Part shown: in pieces, positions 28,301 to 35,928 of the stretch | Layout: every line of letters begins with the position of its first letter | Numbering within the stretch: position 1 is the stretch's first letter | Origin: CAYPPG01 sp964412555 | GTDB lineage: Bacteria > Hinthialibacterota > Hinthialibacteria > Hinthialibacterales > Hinthialibacteraceae | Assembly: GCA_964412555.1 (NCBI GenBank) | Contig: CAYPPG010000007.1 | Coordinates: 114,216-178,215, forward strand | Length of the DNA: 64,000 nt | Direction: 5' to 3' | Notes under the pieces: generated by a model | Seen by the model: the letters and a program-made list of their open reading frames with translations, nothing else | Databases searched by the model: none | What the model was told of the DNA's origin: nothing | Translations under genes and position numbers: made by a program

Positions 28301-29297
28301 GGTTCGTTTATATGAAGCCCATGGAGAAGAATCTAATATTTGGTTGGATTCCAAACTGGAAGTGAAAAACGTCAAGCCGGTTCAAATCAATGAAAAACCA
28401 GGAACTTCGAAACGAGAAGTCTTCCGGGAGGAGCAATATATTCGCACTATCGCACATGCCAATGAGATCGTGACCTTGAATCTCGAATTGAAACCCCCAA
28501 CTGAACAAGCCCATGATCCTCAAGAGTTCCCGCCGGCGAGGGATTCTTTTCCCGTTCGATACTGGCGCTTCAATAGCGGTGCGGCGCCGGAAGGATTTAT
28601 CCCATTGGCCATTTCATTACGCGGCCACCTCAAAACGCACTCCTATCATCGGCAGGCAACTATCCATTCTCTCGATTTGGTTATTTCAAACAATTCAATC
28701 GAAGAAGAACAACGTGGAGAAATCACCATAACCACCCCCTCGTTTTGGCGTTCCATCCCCGAAAAAGTAAATTATCGGATTCAACCCAACCAGTTCCAAA
28801 TCCTTCCCTTGACGATTGTCTTTGAAGGACCGGAACGTGAGGGATTTATCAAAGTCGAAACCGAGGTCGAGGGTGTACGCTTGGAAGACATCATTCAAAT
28901 CGGACAACAACCCGAACCCGATATCTCTATGGTGTTGACACATGATTCTTTTCATATTCATTTACAACATGAGCTCCCCTACGAACTCAGCGGCTCGGTC
29001 AGTTTAATTACACCGCCGGAGGCCTGGCCCTCTAAGGAAGTAGGAGAATACTCTCTCTCTTCTGTAACTCCGCAGAAACAATATTACTCCCTGCCGGGAA
29101 AAGAAAAGAAAACACTCATCTTTCCAATGACAGAACCGTTAAATCGGTATGGAATTGCTACCGATCATCATTGGATGATCATCAAATTGACAACTTTTTA
29201 TTGCCTGCGTTATTATCATGTACGTTTAGATGGAGGGAATTCCGAAGGATTGGGAAGAATCATTCAACCTCCTTATGAATCGATTGAACAATCATAA
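25320..29297 (+). CDS. Glycoside hydrolase family 38 alpha-mannosidase, very large
   Basis: The GH38 signatures are present: zinc-binding CLPGFHVDPVWRKTQAEY (~42-60), the nucleophile loop MSWDCFGHIPQMPQIL (~157-172) with D as nucleophile, and CQHHDGITGCSTDIAFVDLL (~368-388). The central helical domain and the beta-sandwich C-terminal domains follow. GH38 enzymes remove alpha-mannosyl residues from glycans with retention and need zinc. At 1325 residues it is some 300 longer than the common bacterial forms; the extra part is mostly C-terminal beta structure. No signal peptide is evident, so it may be cytoplasmic. ATG 25320 has no clear ribosome binding site; ATG 25389 (MLFSSKRHYFG) may be the true start. 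The amidase gene begins three bases after its stop. Confidence 0.87.
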   Translation: MLVECPSESVYFIRNLQCEKARTMLFSSKRHYFGKFRLKKASVFCLPGFHVDPVWRKTQAEYIEQSLSLIHQYLLACRADPYYGVYLSEVDYLKPYLDLYPEERAWLKKLIHQERCATGGAYNQPNETSIGGESLIRNILIGQLYHKTVLESETLVYMSWDCFGHIPQMPQILEQCGIKGAVFTRTNYRDPSIAIPGIPDLFLWIAPNGTSIYARRIDYYLPEEKKPEKEAITQFEHLRQQIPELNADLLIDAADMRVPRTPMVGKCRELSEGDIPIITTGTAATKFFSCVETLHLGNKLKLEPVTRDMSQYNEGCELSRIDLKIANRIVENMLFDVETWATIASMYGIPYPDRALDKTWRQVLFCQHHDGITGCSTDIAFVDLLEAYRDALETVSKCRKHTIEQLAQLIDTQSADSDHVIVTFNSLPWRRTGIARHPIDLTAMEDTFSLVDPDGTIIPYELEPLEQTPEGKVTKALALWLEKEHPASGYRKSAFIKHEDVEFPWIQKSQSQHWLENEHLRIEVNPERGGGIVSLVQKETGREFINTKHTQPANDIVLLTEGEGDEPAWRLLTTGEKDFGHKSTARVECREGEVTKRLILHATGPGPCHRIQELCLYRGLPFIDCTTILENYQGENGNGSSNKRDLYLAAFPLDLPGTLPVLEDRFYAKAYRRSRGYMDFFSTLYEWKSEHAMNSCYRWVDVSWTFLVRFMSGKKEVSSMAIGPSEVVIGADPHRPLRERLIQHLAKHGVTCTPRYDKDNPGNDELFRQCSFCLGNRENNSYTKYLLEQNEAAKEYYERNMQEIGYVVLVLDDPKRKRMPVFLFAGQTDALTVQATEELIQSTVAHRWEYSSSACFMKKTGIVDDAGFALINRGNTLCSVEKDGTLALALMHTTPYPSPQTPWPYTFAETKTHIFQYRLYPHTGDWRHAEIPRRAMEYNHELYVMDADSHEGVLPSVSSFWSVEPGNILLSAIKPTGFPVTEHRCPPKNKTQTTVRLYEAHGEESNIWLDSKLEVKNVKPVQINEKPGTSKREVFREEQYIRTIAHANEIVTLNLELKPPTEQAHDPQEFPPARDSFPVRYWRFNSGAAPEGFIPLAISLRGHLKTHSYHRQATIHSLDLVISNNSIEEEQRGEITITTPSFWRSIPEKVNYRIQPNQFQILPLTIVFEGPEREGFIKVETEVEGVRLEDIIQIGQQPEPDISMVLTHDSFHIHLQHELPYELSGSVSLITPPEAWPSKEVGEYSLSSVTPQKQYYSLPGKEKKTLIFPMTEPLNRYGIATDHHWMIIKLTTFYCLRYYHVRLDGGNSEGLGRIIQPPYESIEQS

Positions 29298-29299
29298 AA

Positions 29300-30556
29300 A
29301 TGAAGAAACTATATCTTGTCCCATTGCTACTTTTTCTCGGAACGGTTACTTTTCACCCGCAGATTGGCTTGGCCAGAGAACTGGCAGGCCGCTCAGGCTC
29401 TCAAATCGTTCGGCTCACCACCCGCTTGATCCAAGGAGGGGAATACGTTCAAGTCTATGAAATCATTCCTTTTTTCCAAAACAATTACACCCATGATTCT
29501 CTCTCCGGTACGCTGACATTCCAGCGGAACGATGGAGTGCAGGTCGGGATCAAGGTAGGCGATCAACGTGTCGTGATTGGGAATACCATCATGCATACCG
29601 GAATGATCCCTCATCGGGAAAATGGACGAATCTATATTCCTTTCTATGTTGTCGACACTTACTTATTTCCAAACGTACGGTTTCAGGAAAGCACGGGTTT
29701 ATCTTCCAGCCCAACTCCCGTCCCCCAACATACTGTCACGAAGGCTGCGACACCGTTGAGATATATTTTCACTTATCCGACAAAAACAATCCCTGACCGG
29801 CAAACCCGTCCATTGCGAACTCCGGCAAGCACTCAACCATTCTTCAAACCCACCCCCTTCCCGAATCAGAAAACGGTGCAACCGCAAATGCCAAGTGCTC
29901 CCTCAGCAGTTATCGTTCTCGATCCGGGAAACGACGATGAGCATCCGGGCGCAATCGGCCCAAACGGATTACGGGAAAGTAACTTGACTCTCTCGATCTG
30001 CAAAAACATGTCTAATGAATTATCCCGAAACTATGAGGTTATCCTCACCCGAAAAGGAAACGAAACCATCGGAAATCAAGCACGCATTGAAATCGCCAAT
30101 CAGTCGCAAGGAAGTATCTTTCTCAGCATCCACTGTGGCGGGTTGTCTACAGACAACGTATCACGCGGAGCCGTTTATTTCATGAACGAAAGATTGGATT
30201 ATAAACATGCGCAAGAAAATCCGTCATTCCCGACGAGCAATCTACTTCCTTGGAACAACGCCTACCAGCGATACATGGGAGAAAGTTATCAACTCGCCCA
30301 AGCGGTCAACCGTCAACTGGCCATTTTTTATGAAAATACAGGTCTGGTAAAATTAGATTCCAATCCCCGCCCCGGAAGATTTGCAATTCTTCGAGGATTG
30401 ACCATGCCGGGTGTCGTGGTCGAATTGGGGAACATTCATCACACGGATACCGCCAACTATCTCGGCAGCGGAATCAACCAAAAAGATTTAGCGCAGTACC
30501 TTTCCGTAGCTGTGGAAGAATTTATTCACAAACGAGCCGGAGTGAAAGGATTTTAA
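29300..30556 (+). CDS. N-acetylmuramoyl-L-alanine amidase (Amidase_3) with altered zinc site
   Basis: The 418-residue protein has a signal peptide (LYLVPLLLFLGTVTFHPQIGLA). Residues ~30-130 form a domain like the copper-amine-oxidase N-terminal domain (VQVYEIIPFFQNN, GRIYIPFYVVDTYLFPNV). A proline/threonine-rich linker (~135-205) leads to an Amidase_3 domain (~210-415). That domain shows VIVLDPGNDDEHPGAIGPNG, GLRESNLTL, SIFLSIHCGG and the catalytic-glutamate region VVVELGNIHH. In the family the first zinc ligand is the histidine of DPGHGG; here it is asparagine (codon AAC). The other ligands (E of RES, H of SIH) are kept. It would cleave the stem peptide from muramic acid in peptidoglycan if active. 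A GerMN-protein gene follows nine bases later. Confidence 0.85.
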   Translation: MKKLYLVPLLLFLGTVTFHPQIGLARELAGRSGSQIVRLTTRLIQGGEYVQVYEIIPFFQNNYTHDSLSGTLTFQRNDGVQVGIKVGDQRVVIGNTIMHTGMIPHRENGRIYIPFYVVDTYLFPNVRFQESTGLSSSPTPVPQHTVTKAATPLRYIFTYPTKTIPDRQTRPLRTPASTQPFFKPTPFPNQKTVQPQMPSAPSAVIVLDPGNDDEHPGAIGPNGLRESNLTLSICKNMSNELSRNYEVILTRKGNETIGNQARIEIANQSQGSIFLSIHCGGLSTDNVSRGAVYFMNERLDYKHAQENPSFPTSNLLPWNNAYQRYMGESYQLAQAVNRQLAIFYENTGLVKLDSNPRPGRFAILRGLTMPGVVVELGNIHHTDTANYLGSGINQKDLAQYLSVAVEEFIHKRAGVKGF

Positions 30557-30565
30557 CGGTAGAAA

Positions 30566-31180
30566 ATGGATGTCCGCACGATTTTAATCGTTCTCTTGTT
30601 TATCTTGTTTTTATCGACTCTCACGATTGCAGGATATTTGTTCCTCCAATTGGAATCCCAAGAACCGCAAATCACCTTGCCGGTCCTCCCCACTCCTATC
30701 GTACAAGAACCGGTTCGGGAAAGCGAATCGTTACGGGTAAGCAGCAATGTGTTTTACTTGACCAATGATTACACGCAATTGGAGTCGGAAAAAAGAATGA
30801 TCCCTAATAGTGATTCTCTTGCCGAGCGGATTCATTCCGTCCTCAAAGAACTTATGCGAAAACCCATTTCCACGAATCTGATCAATCCGATTCCGGAAGG
30901 AACGGAAGTCCAAAATGTATTTTGGAACGAAGAAGAAGGCCGGGCTTACATCAGTTTTTCCAAGGAACTCTTCCGCGCAAATGATATCCATTCCCTCGAT
31001 GAATGGGCAATTATTTACTCGATTGTCAATACTGTCGCCGAACAATCACCAAGAATCAAAAATGTACAACTGTTACTCGAAGGACAAATCATCGAGAATT
31101 CATACCTAACGTGGGATTGGTCGCTTCCTTTTTCTCCGGATAAAACATTCGTACGGTATACGTTACCGGAAAATTTGTAA
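30566..31180 (+). CDS. GerMN-domain membrane-anchored protein
   Basis: One N-terminal membrane helix (ILIVLLFILFLSTLTIAGYL) is followed by a short proline-rich spacer. The GerMN domain (~65-190) reads NVFYLTNDYTQL, SVLKELMRKPIST, NPIPEGTEVQNVFWNEEEGR, AYISFSKELFRAN and NTVAEQSPRIKNVQLLLEGQ. GerMN domains were named for the Bacillus GerM protein and are found in many non-sporulating bacteria next to cell-wall amidases. The nine-base gap to the amidase gene supports a joint role in peptidoglycan processing, with this protein as a possible periplasmic partner. No spore-specific gene is seen nearby, so sporulation should not be inferred. Confidence 0.82.
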   Translation: MDVRTILIVLLFILFLSTLTIAGYLFLQLESQEPQITLPVLPTPIVQEPVRESESLRVSSNVFYLTNDYTQLESEKRMIPNSDSLAERIHSVLKELMRKPISTNLINPIPEGTEVQNVFWNEEEGRAYISFSKELFRANDIHSLDEWAIIYSIVNTVAEQSPRIKNVQLLLEGQIIENSYLTWDWSLPFSPDKTFVRYTLPENL

Positions 31181-31188
31181 ACAACAAA

Positions 31189-32217
31189 TTAAATGTTATC
31201 CAAGGAAGTTTCGGAGATCGAAAGGTCTGAAGAAGGGGAAGTAGAATTCTGAACCCTTGAAGGAAACATTCTTTGCACGGAACGATCGCTCCGCGCCCGG
31301 TCAAAAAGGTCCAAATTACGAAGGAGCGCAGAATCAATCAGTTTCGGCGCATGCAGCCGCACAATTCCGTTTGCGCTGTACACACGGGTCATTTGCCGTT
31401 CATCCAAAACCGTATTCGCCATTTGATCTTGACCGAGTTTTTCAACTTGCACGCGTCCTTCCCGAACGGCTACAATAGCTTCTTTTTGCGGCCCTCTGTT
31501 GATGTGAATGTAAAATTGTGTGCCAAATACCGACGCCCTTGCGGTGGAACAAATGACACTAAATCTCTCTTTCGCAGGTCTTACATCCAAAAATAATGCT
31601 CCAAATTTCAACCGCAGTTGCCGGTCCATTCCTACATTGGAATCACTACTTCCTTCCTGATACGATTCAATCGTGAAACAGGTGTCTCGTACTGCATACG
31701 CGATCGATCCATCAGGAAATTCAAAAAACTCCCCTTGCGAATTGGTGATATAAATCGGTTCGTGGATTCGATATGGATAAAACTGACCGAGCCGTTTGAT
31801 TTGTACAAACTGCTCCTGTGGCACATTTCCCATGGTCAACGTCACCAACACACCGGCTAGACAAATCAAGATGGAAGCCGCAACAGCGACATGCCACCGG
31901 TCTCTTGCGGAAATCTGCCGGGTAACGGAGAGCAACAACTCGAGCGCTTTTCGCCCATAGGTTCGCGGCTTTGAATCCGGTAACGCATTCATTACCTCAT
32001 CCGTAAACAGATTCTCCGGAAAGGAAGGCTGAACCTCATGAGACAAGTAACCCGACAACAAATATTCTTCACGCTCTATTTCCCGGTAATAACGGGCACA
32101 GGATAAACAGCGCGATAGATGTCGTTCCACACGGGCACGGCCCTTCGGAGACAGTTCATGATCCAAATACAGAATGATCTCCTGTTCCCATTCCGTGCAG
32201 CAACCATTAGTGACCAT
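31189..32217 (-). CDS. Anti-sigma factor with zinc-finger (zf-HC2) and FecR-type domain
   Basis: The 342-residue protein begins with a zinc-binding anti-sigma domain (CCTEWEQEIILYLDHELS, HLSRCLSCARYY: the H-x3-C-x2-C pattern). One membrane helix lies near residues 107-128 (VAVAASILICLAGVLVTL). The outer part is a FecR domain (FEFPDGSIAYAV, KFGALFLDVRPAKERFSVIC, STARASVFGTQFYIHI, VAVREGRVQVEKLG). Such proteins hold an ECF sigma factor inactive and sense envelope or ligand signals. The gene overlaps the end of the sigma gene by 11 bases, with GGAG upstream of its ATG inside that gene, so the two are translationally coupled. No TonB receptor is nearby, so the signal is unlikely to be iron uptake. 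Confidence 0.85.
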   Translation of the reverse strand: MVTNGCCTEWEQEIILYLDHELSPKGRARVERHLSRCLSCARYYREIEREEYLLSGYLSHEVQPSFPENLFTDEVMNALPDSKPRTYGRKALELLLSVTRQISARDRWHVAVAASILICLAGVLVTLTMGNVPQEQFVQIKRLGQFYPYRIHEPIYITNSQGEFFEFPDGSIAYAVRDTCFTIESYQEGSSDSNVGMDRQLRLKFGALFLDVRPAKERFSVICSTARASVFGTQFYIHINRGPQKEAIVAVREGRVQVEKLGQDQMANTVLDERQMTRVYSANGIVRLHAPKLIDSALLRNLDLFDRARSDRSVQRMFPSRVQNSTSPSSDLSISETSLDNI

Positions 32218-32773
32218 ACTCGATACTCCGGACTTTCTCTACACTTTCTCGTAATATGCGACGGCCTTCAAACAAACGGGATCGAATCAAATCTACCGGT
32301 AAATCCAAGATTTCAGACATTTCTTGATAGGAATAGTCCTCCAGGTACTTTAGACGCAAAAGAACTCGATATTTATCAGGCAGTTGTTCCAGATGGTTGA
32401 GCAACTTTTTGGATAAATCCTCTCCCTTTTCATCGGCCAGTCTCATCTCTACAACTTTGGGTTGTTCAAAATAATTCAATTCTTCAAGCGATTCAGGTTC
32501 CACTTTCTTTTTGCGTAAGAATGCAAAACACAAATTTCGAGTGATTCCATACACCCATGACCCGAATTTTTGACGATCTTTCAGCCCATGAAGATTTTTA
32601 TAGGCAATCAAGAATACTTCTTGTGCTATATCTTGGGCTTCGGATGGATTACCAATAATGCTGCAGGCTAAGATGAATATTTTCTTTTTGTATTTTTCCA
32701 CTAACGGACGATAACACTCTCGTTTGCCGATAAGAACCTGTTGAATGAGAGCGCTGTCAGCATTTTCAGTCAT
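32207..32773 (-). CDS. ECF-family RNA polymerase sigma factor
   Basis: A 188-residue sigma-70 ECF protein. Region 2 reads CYRPLVEKYKKKIFILACSI, AQDIAQEVFLIAYKN and FGSWVYGITRNLCFAFLRKK. Region 4 reads LEQLPDKYRVLLRLKYLEDY, SYQEMSEILDLPVDLIRSRL and FEGRRILRE, the recognition helix-turn-helix. It should direct RNA polymerase to promoters of an envelope-response regulon. It is coupled to the overlapping zf-HC2/FecR anti-sigma gene and is divergent from the PHP-protein gene. Many ECF factors control their own operon; no clear autoregulatory -35/-10 pair could be assigned in the 150-bp upstream region. Confidence 0.9.
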   Translation of the reverse strand: MTENADSALIQQVLIGKRECYRPLVEKYKKKIFILACSIIGNPSEAQDIAQEVFLIAYKNLHGLKDRQKFGSWVYGITRNLCFAFLRKKKVEPESLEELNYFEQPKVVEMRLADEKGEDLSKKLLNHLEQLPDKYRVLLRLKYLEDYSYQEMSEILDLPVDLIRSRLFEGRRILRESVEKVRSIEYGH

Positions 32774-32915
32774 AATTGTTTACAACCTTTTGCAGATCGT
32801 CACTATAAGTTATATCACAATTTCTCCGAATCGTCCGAAATGAGAGTAAAAATTGCTGAACAATTCGAGAAATCCTACCAAACGGCATAACTCTCACTCC
32901 GTGACAATTGCATAT

Positions 32916-32921
32916 TATAAT
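32916..32921 (+). promoter_or_regulatory. Possible -10 box upstream of PHP-protein gene
   Basis: A perfect TATAAT lies in the divergent region. Transcription from about 32928 would place the upstream ATG (32930) at the very 5' end of the RNA and leave a ~50-base leader, containing GAGGA, in front of ATG 32978. No good -35 hexamer sits at the standard distance, so the promoter call is weak. Confidence 0.35.
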
Positions 32922-32977
32922 GTTACGTTATGCCAATTGATACCCCTTTAGAATATCACCCAAGTGAGGATCCAGCC

Positions 32978-34489
32978 ATGATGCAATGGCATTCTCTGAT
33001 CGTGGAAACGATCGATTGCAGTCGATTTTCACGACCGGCAATTCAAGAATTAAAATTCGATGTGCCCCATGAAGCTCAAATCATTCGCATCATTTGTTCG
33101 GTTCTCTCACCGGCACAAACATTGACAGAGGAAATGGAACCTCCATTTGAGGAGTATCTTAACCACCCCACAATCAATGAAAAACAAAAAGAATCTGCAC
33201 AATCCAGCGCCGCTGAAATATTTGAATACAAAAAAAGCAGGTGGGGAGCAATCCATTTGTTCGATTCGAAACAAAATTTCAGAGGGAGATGGGATCCTTC
33301 TTTTCACGATTGGAAATATCTTTCTTCCGATGATTCATCCAATGGTTTTGTAGCCGGAAAGCCGATCCCCGGCCAATGGACCGCTTTACTCATAGTCAGT
33401 GAAAATATTCACAAGCCATTCGAAATCAAGTTTCAAGCCGAATGGTCACCCGAAAAACATGAAAAAACCATAAAATTATCGATTGCAAATAGAATCCCGA
33501 AACAAATTCCCGAAGAGACTCGCTGGTATATCGGTGAATTGCATGAACACACCTCGCGAAGCGTGGGTGCATTGGCTGTAGAGACAACGATTCACCAATA
33601 TGAAGCACTCGGTTATCAATTTCTGGCGTTGACGGATCATGACCTTCCTCCCTTGGAACATCCTGCGGCTCAACTCGAGATCATCACCGGCCAAGAAATA
33701 GAAACCTTTTACGGACATGCCACCTTGCTGGGAAACCGAAAACAAATCCATTGGCATCGCAACGGCATCCCGAAACCGCTTAGTGATATCATTTTGGAAA
33801 CTCATGAATCGGGAGGATTGTTTTGTATTGCCCATCCGTTCAGCTTGCTTCACAATAACAATGTAACGGCTTGGCACTCATCGGAAATGGAATGGCAGTA
33901 TGTGGATTTATTGGAAATTTGGTCCGGATGCTGGAAAGAACGTTTTCCGGAAATTTTGAAAACATTGGATTGTTGGGACAGCCTTCTCAATCAAGGATAC
34001 AAGATCATCGGTGTCAGCGGAAAAGGAGCGAAAGGAGGAATCTGCCAAGAATTGGTCGAGCAACTCCCCAAATTGTTGGTTTTTGCGGATAGTACGGCGG
34101 AGACAGATATTTTGAGCGCATTGAAACAGGGGCGGTGTTATGCAACGGTCGAACCAGCCGTTAATTTTTGGTTAGAATCCGCCCATGGAGGAGCGATGAT
34201 CGGTGACGAATTAAGACTACCGGCCGGTGAAGCTTGCTTATTACGCCTTGAGATTTCATGTATCAATCCCGGCGGCTTTCTGCGCATGAAAACCAACGAA
34301 GGAGTTTATTGTGAAATGCCCCTTTCTTCGGTCAGGGATACCCAATTGAAACTGATTGAAAAAGCAAGTCCAGGGATTCGCTGGTTCCGGTTGGAAATCT
34401 ACCGGTACGGCCGTCCGCTCGATGAACTCTTGGCGTTCACGAATCCGGTATTTATTCGAGGAATCACAAGTGTTCGTCCATTGAAATGA
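32978..34489 (+). CDS. PHP-domain protein with degenerate metal site
   Basis: Residues ~180-420 form a PHP-type domain: WYIGELHEHTSRSVGALAVE, QFLALTDHDLPPLEH, IITGQEIETFYGHATLLG and LFCIAHPFSLLHN give most of the usual His/Asp/Glu ligands. The last canonical motif (G-S-D-x-H) appears as VSGKGAKGG, so two ligands are missing. An N-terminal beta domain (~1-175) and a C-terminal beta domain (LRLEISCINPGGFLRMK) flank it, as in CehA/McbA-like phosphoesterases. Substrate unknown; reduced activity or a non-enzymatic role is possible. I prefer ATG 32978, with GAGGA seven bases upstream, over ATG 32930, which has no ribosome binding site. No signal peptide is evident. Confidence 0.72.
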   Translation: MMQWHSLIVETIDCSRFSRPAIQELKFDVPHEAQIIRIICSVLSPAQTLTEEMEPPFEEYLNHPTINEKQKESAQSSAAEIFEYKKSRWGAIHLFDSKQNFRGRWDPSFHDWKYLSSDDSSNGFVAGKPIPGQWTALLIVSENIHKPFEIKFQAEWSPEKHEKTIKLSIANRIPKQIPEETRWYIGELHEHTSRSVGALAVETTIHQYEALGYQFLALTDHDLPPLEHPAAQLEIITGQEIETFYGHATLLGNRKQIHWHRNGIPKPLSDIILETHESGGLFCIAHPFSLLHNNNVTAWHSSEMEWQYVDLLEIWSGCWKERFPEILKTLDCWDSLLNQGYKIIGVSGKGAKGGICQELVEQLPKLLVFADSTAETDILSALKQGRCYATVEPAVNFWLESAHGGAMIGDELRLPAGEACLLRLEISCINPGGFLRMKTNEGVYCEMPLSSVRDTQLKLIEKASPGIRWFRLEIYRYGRPLDELLAFTNPVFIRGITSVRPLK

Positions 34490-34727
34490 GTTATAAACCT
34501 TTCCGTTCCTTATGGTAATGAGTATAATTCCCAAGCTGTATAGTGGCCAAAGGCTCGGGTAACTATCATTTGTTTCCACTATATTCGTTATCTCTTTTTT
34601 TCCCGTTGTGCGAAAGAATATCAACACGCCTGCCTCAGGCTGGCGATTGATCTATAACTATAAATAGTGAATAAAAACTTGAAGCAATTATCACTTCAAA
34701 AATTTCAAAACAAACAGGAGGATCACA
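34490..34727 (+). other. Intergenic leader of the glycolytic gene gap
   Basis: No gene is visible in these 238 bases. The region is AT-rich towards the gap start and contains CTATAACTATAAATAGTG near 34651, a plausible -10 area. The ribosome binding site AGGAGG sits seven bases before the gap ATG. No terminator hairpin with a T-run was recognised after the PHP-protein gene. Confidence 0.4.
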
Positions 34728-35723
34728 ATGGCAATTCAAGTTGGAATCAACGGTTTTGGTAGGATAGGAAGGCTGGTTGCAAGAGCCGCTTTAAAAGACG
34801 GTGGAATCAATATCGTAGGGATCAACGATATCACAGATGCCAAAACACTCGGCTATCTTTTCAAGTATGATTCCGTGCATGGGATTTATCAGGGTGATGT
34901 ACAAGTCAAAGATGACGCAATCGTGATTGATGGACAAACCATCAAGGTCTCCGCAGAACGCGATCCGGCCAATCTGCCCTGGCAAGCGCTTGGCGCTGAA
35001 ATCGTTGTCGAATCAACGGGTATTTTCCGCAAGAAAGAACAGGCGACTCTGCATATGAAAGCCGGCGCCAAGAAAGTCATCATCAGTGCGCCTTCACCCG
35101 ATTGTGACGCCACCATCGTCATGGGCGTGAACGACTCTGTTTACGATGCCGCCAAGCACGATGTTCTTTCCAATGCCTCCTGCACGACCAATTGTTTGGC
35201 TCCGGTAGTAAAGGTTCTCCATGACAATTGGCAGATCAAACGTGGTTTGATGACCACCATTCACTCCTATACAAACGACCAGAACATTTTGGATTTGCCT
35301 CATAAAGATTTGCGGAGAGCACGTGCCGCCGCCCTCAACATGATTCCTACCAAGACAGGCGCCGCCGCCGCTATCGGTTTGGTTATGCCTGAACTGAAAG
35401 GGAAATTGGACGGTTTCGCCGTACGCGTCCCAACTCCGAATGTCTCCGTCGTCGATTTGACCGCGGAACTGAATTCCGCGACGACACCGGAAGAAATCAA
35501 CGCTGCCATGAAAGCCGCCGCGGACGGCCCGATGAAAGGCATTCTTCAATACATGGACGAACCGCTCGTATCCGGCGATTTCAACACGAATCCTCATTCT
35601 TCCATCTTTGATTCGCAATATACACGCGTCATCGATGGAAACTTCGTCAAGATTCTTTCCTGGTACGACAACGAATGGGGCTTCTCGAACCGCGTCATCG
35701 ACTTGATCAAGAAAATCGGTTAA
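34728..35723 (+). CDS. gap: Glyceraldehyde-3-phosphate dehydrogenase, type I
   Basis: The 331-residue enzyme starts MAIQVGINGFGRIGRLVARA, the NAD-binding motif. It has the catalytic cysteine in SNASCTTNCLAPVVKVLHD and the anion-site and C-terminal motifs HSYTNDQNILDLPHKDLRRA, RAAALNMIPTKTGAA and WYDNEWGFSNRVIDL. It converts glyceraldehyde 3-phosphate, NAD+ and phosphate to 1,3-bisphosphoglycerate. The length is typical. AGGAGG lies seven bases before the ATG. It is followed by pgk after a 205-bp spacer filled with hairpin repeats. The protein-coding antisense frame across it is a shadow. Confidence 0.97.
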   Translation: MAIQVGINGFGRIGRLVARAALKDGGINIVGINDITDAKTLGYLFKYDSVHGIYQGDVQVKDDAIVIDGQTIKVSAERDPANLPWQALGAEIVVESTGIFRKKEQATLHMKAGAKKVIISAPSPDCDATIVMGVNDSVYDAAKHDVLSNASCTTNCLAPVVKVLHDNWQIKRGLMTTIHSYTNDQNILDLPHKDLRRARAAALNMIPTKTGAAAAIGLVMPELKGKLDGFAVRVPTPNVSVVDLTAELNSATTPEEINAAMKAAADGPMKGILQYMDEPLVSGDFNTNPHSSIFDSQYTRVIDGNFVKILSWYDNEWGFSNRVIDLIKKIG

Positions 35724-35732
35724 ATATTCATC

Positions 35733-35874
35733 TAAGGGTAGCAAGGGCAAGACGTCAGGTCTGCCCTTGCTGCCGAGTATCAAAAGGCAAGGATAGACTT
35801 CGCTTATCCTTGCTATCCAACATAAATACCCGGGTAGCAAGGGCAAGACGTCAGGTCTGCCCTTGCTGCCTGTG
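35733..35874. repeat. Three hairpin repeats (A-B-A) between gap and pgk
   Basis: Hairpin A occurs twice (about 35738-35774 and 35832-35870), each with AGCAAGGGCAAGACGTCAGG followed by TCTGCCCTTGCT. Between them is one hairpin B (about 35790-35820) with arms GCAAGGATA/TATCCTTGC. Both types match the two inner hairpins of the 4.0-kb element, in the same order and orientation. The terminal inverted repeats of that element are absent here. The stems could slow exonuclease decay or attenuate transcription between the two genes, which is an inference. Confidence 0.8.
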
Positions 35875-35928
35875 TAAAATTTTGGTTCGTCATTATGATT
35901 CACACACTGCGAGATAGGGATAGAGATC

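Noticed and set aside
29300..31180. Sporulation genes inferred from the CotH and GerM homologues
   Set aside because: Both domains are widespread in non-spore-formers and no spore-specific gene is present in the window.
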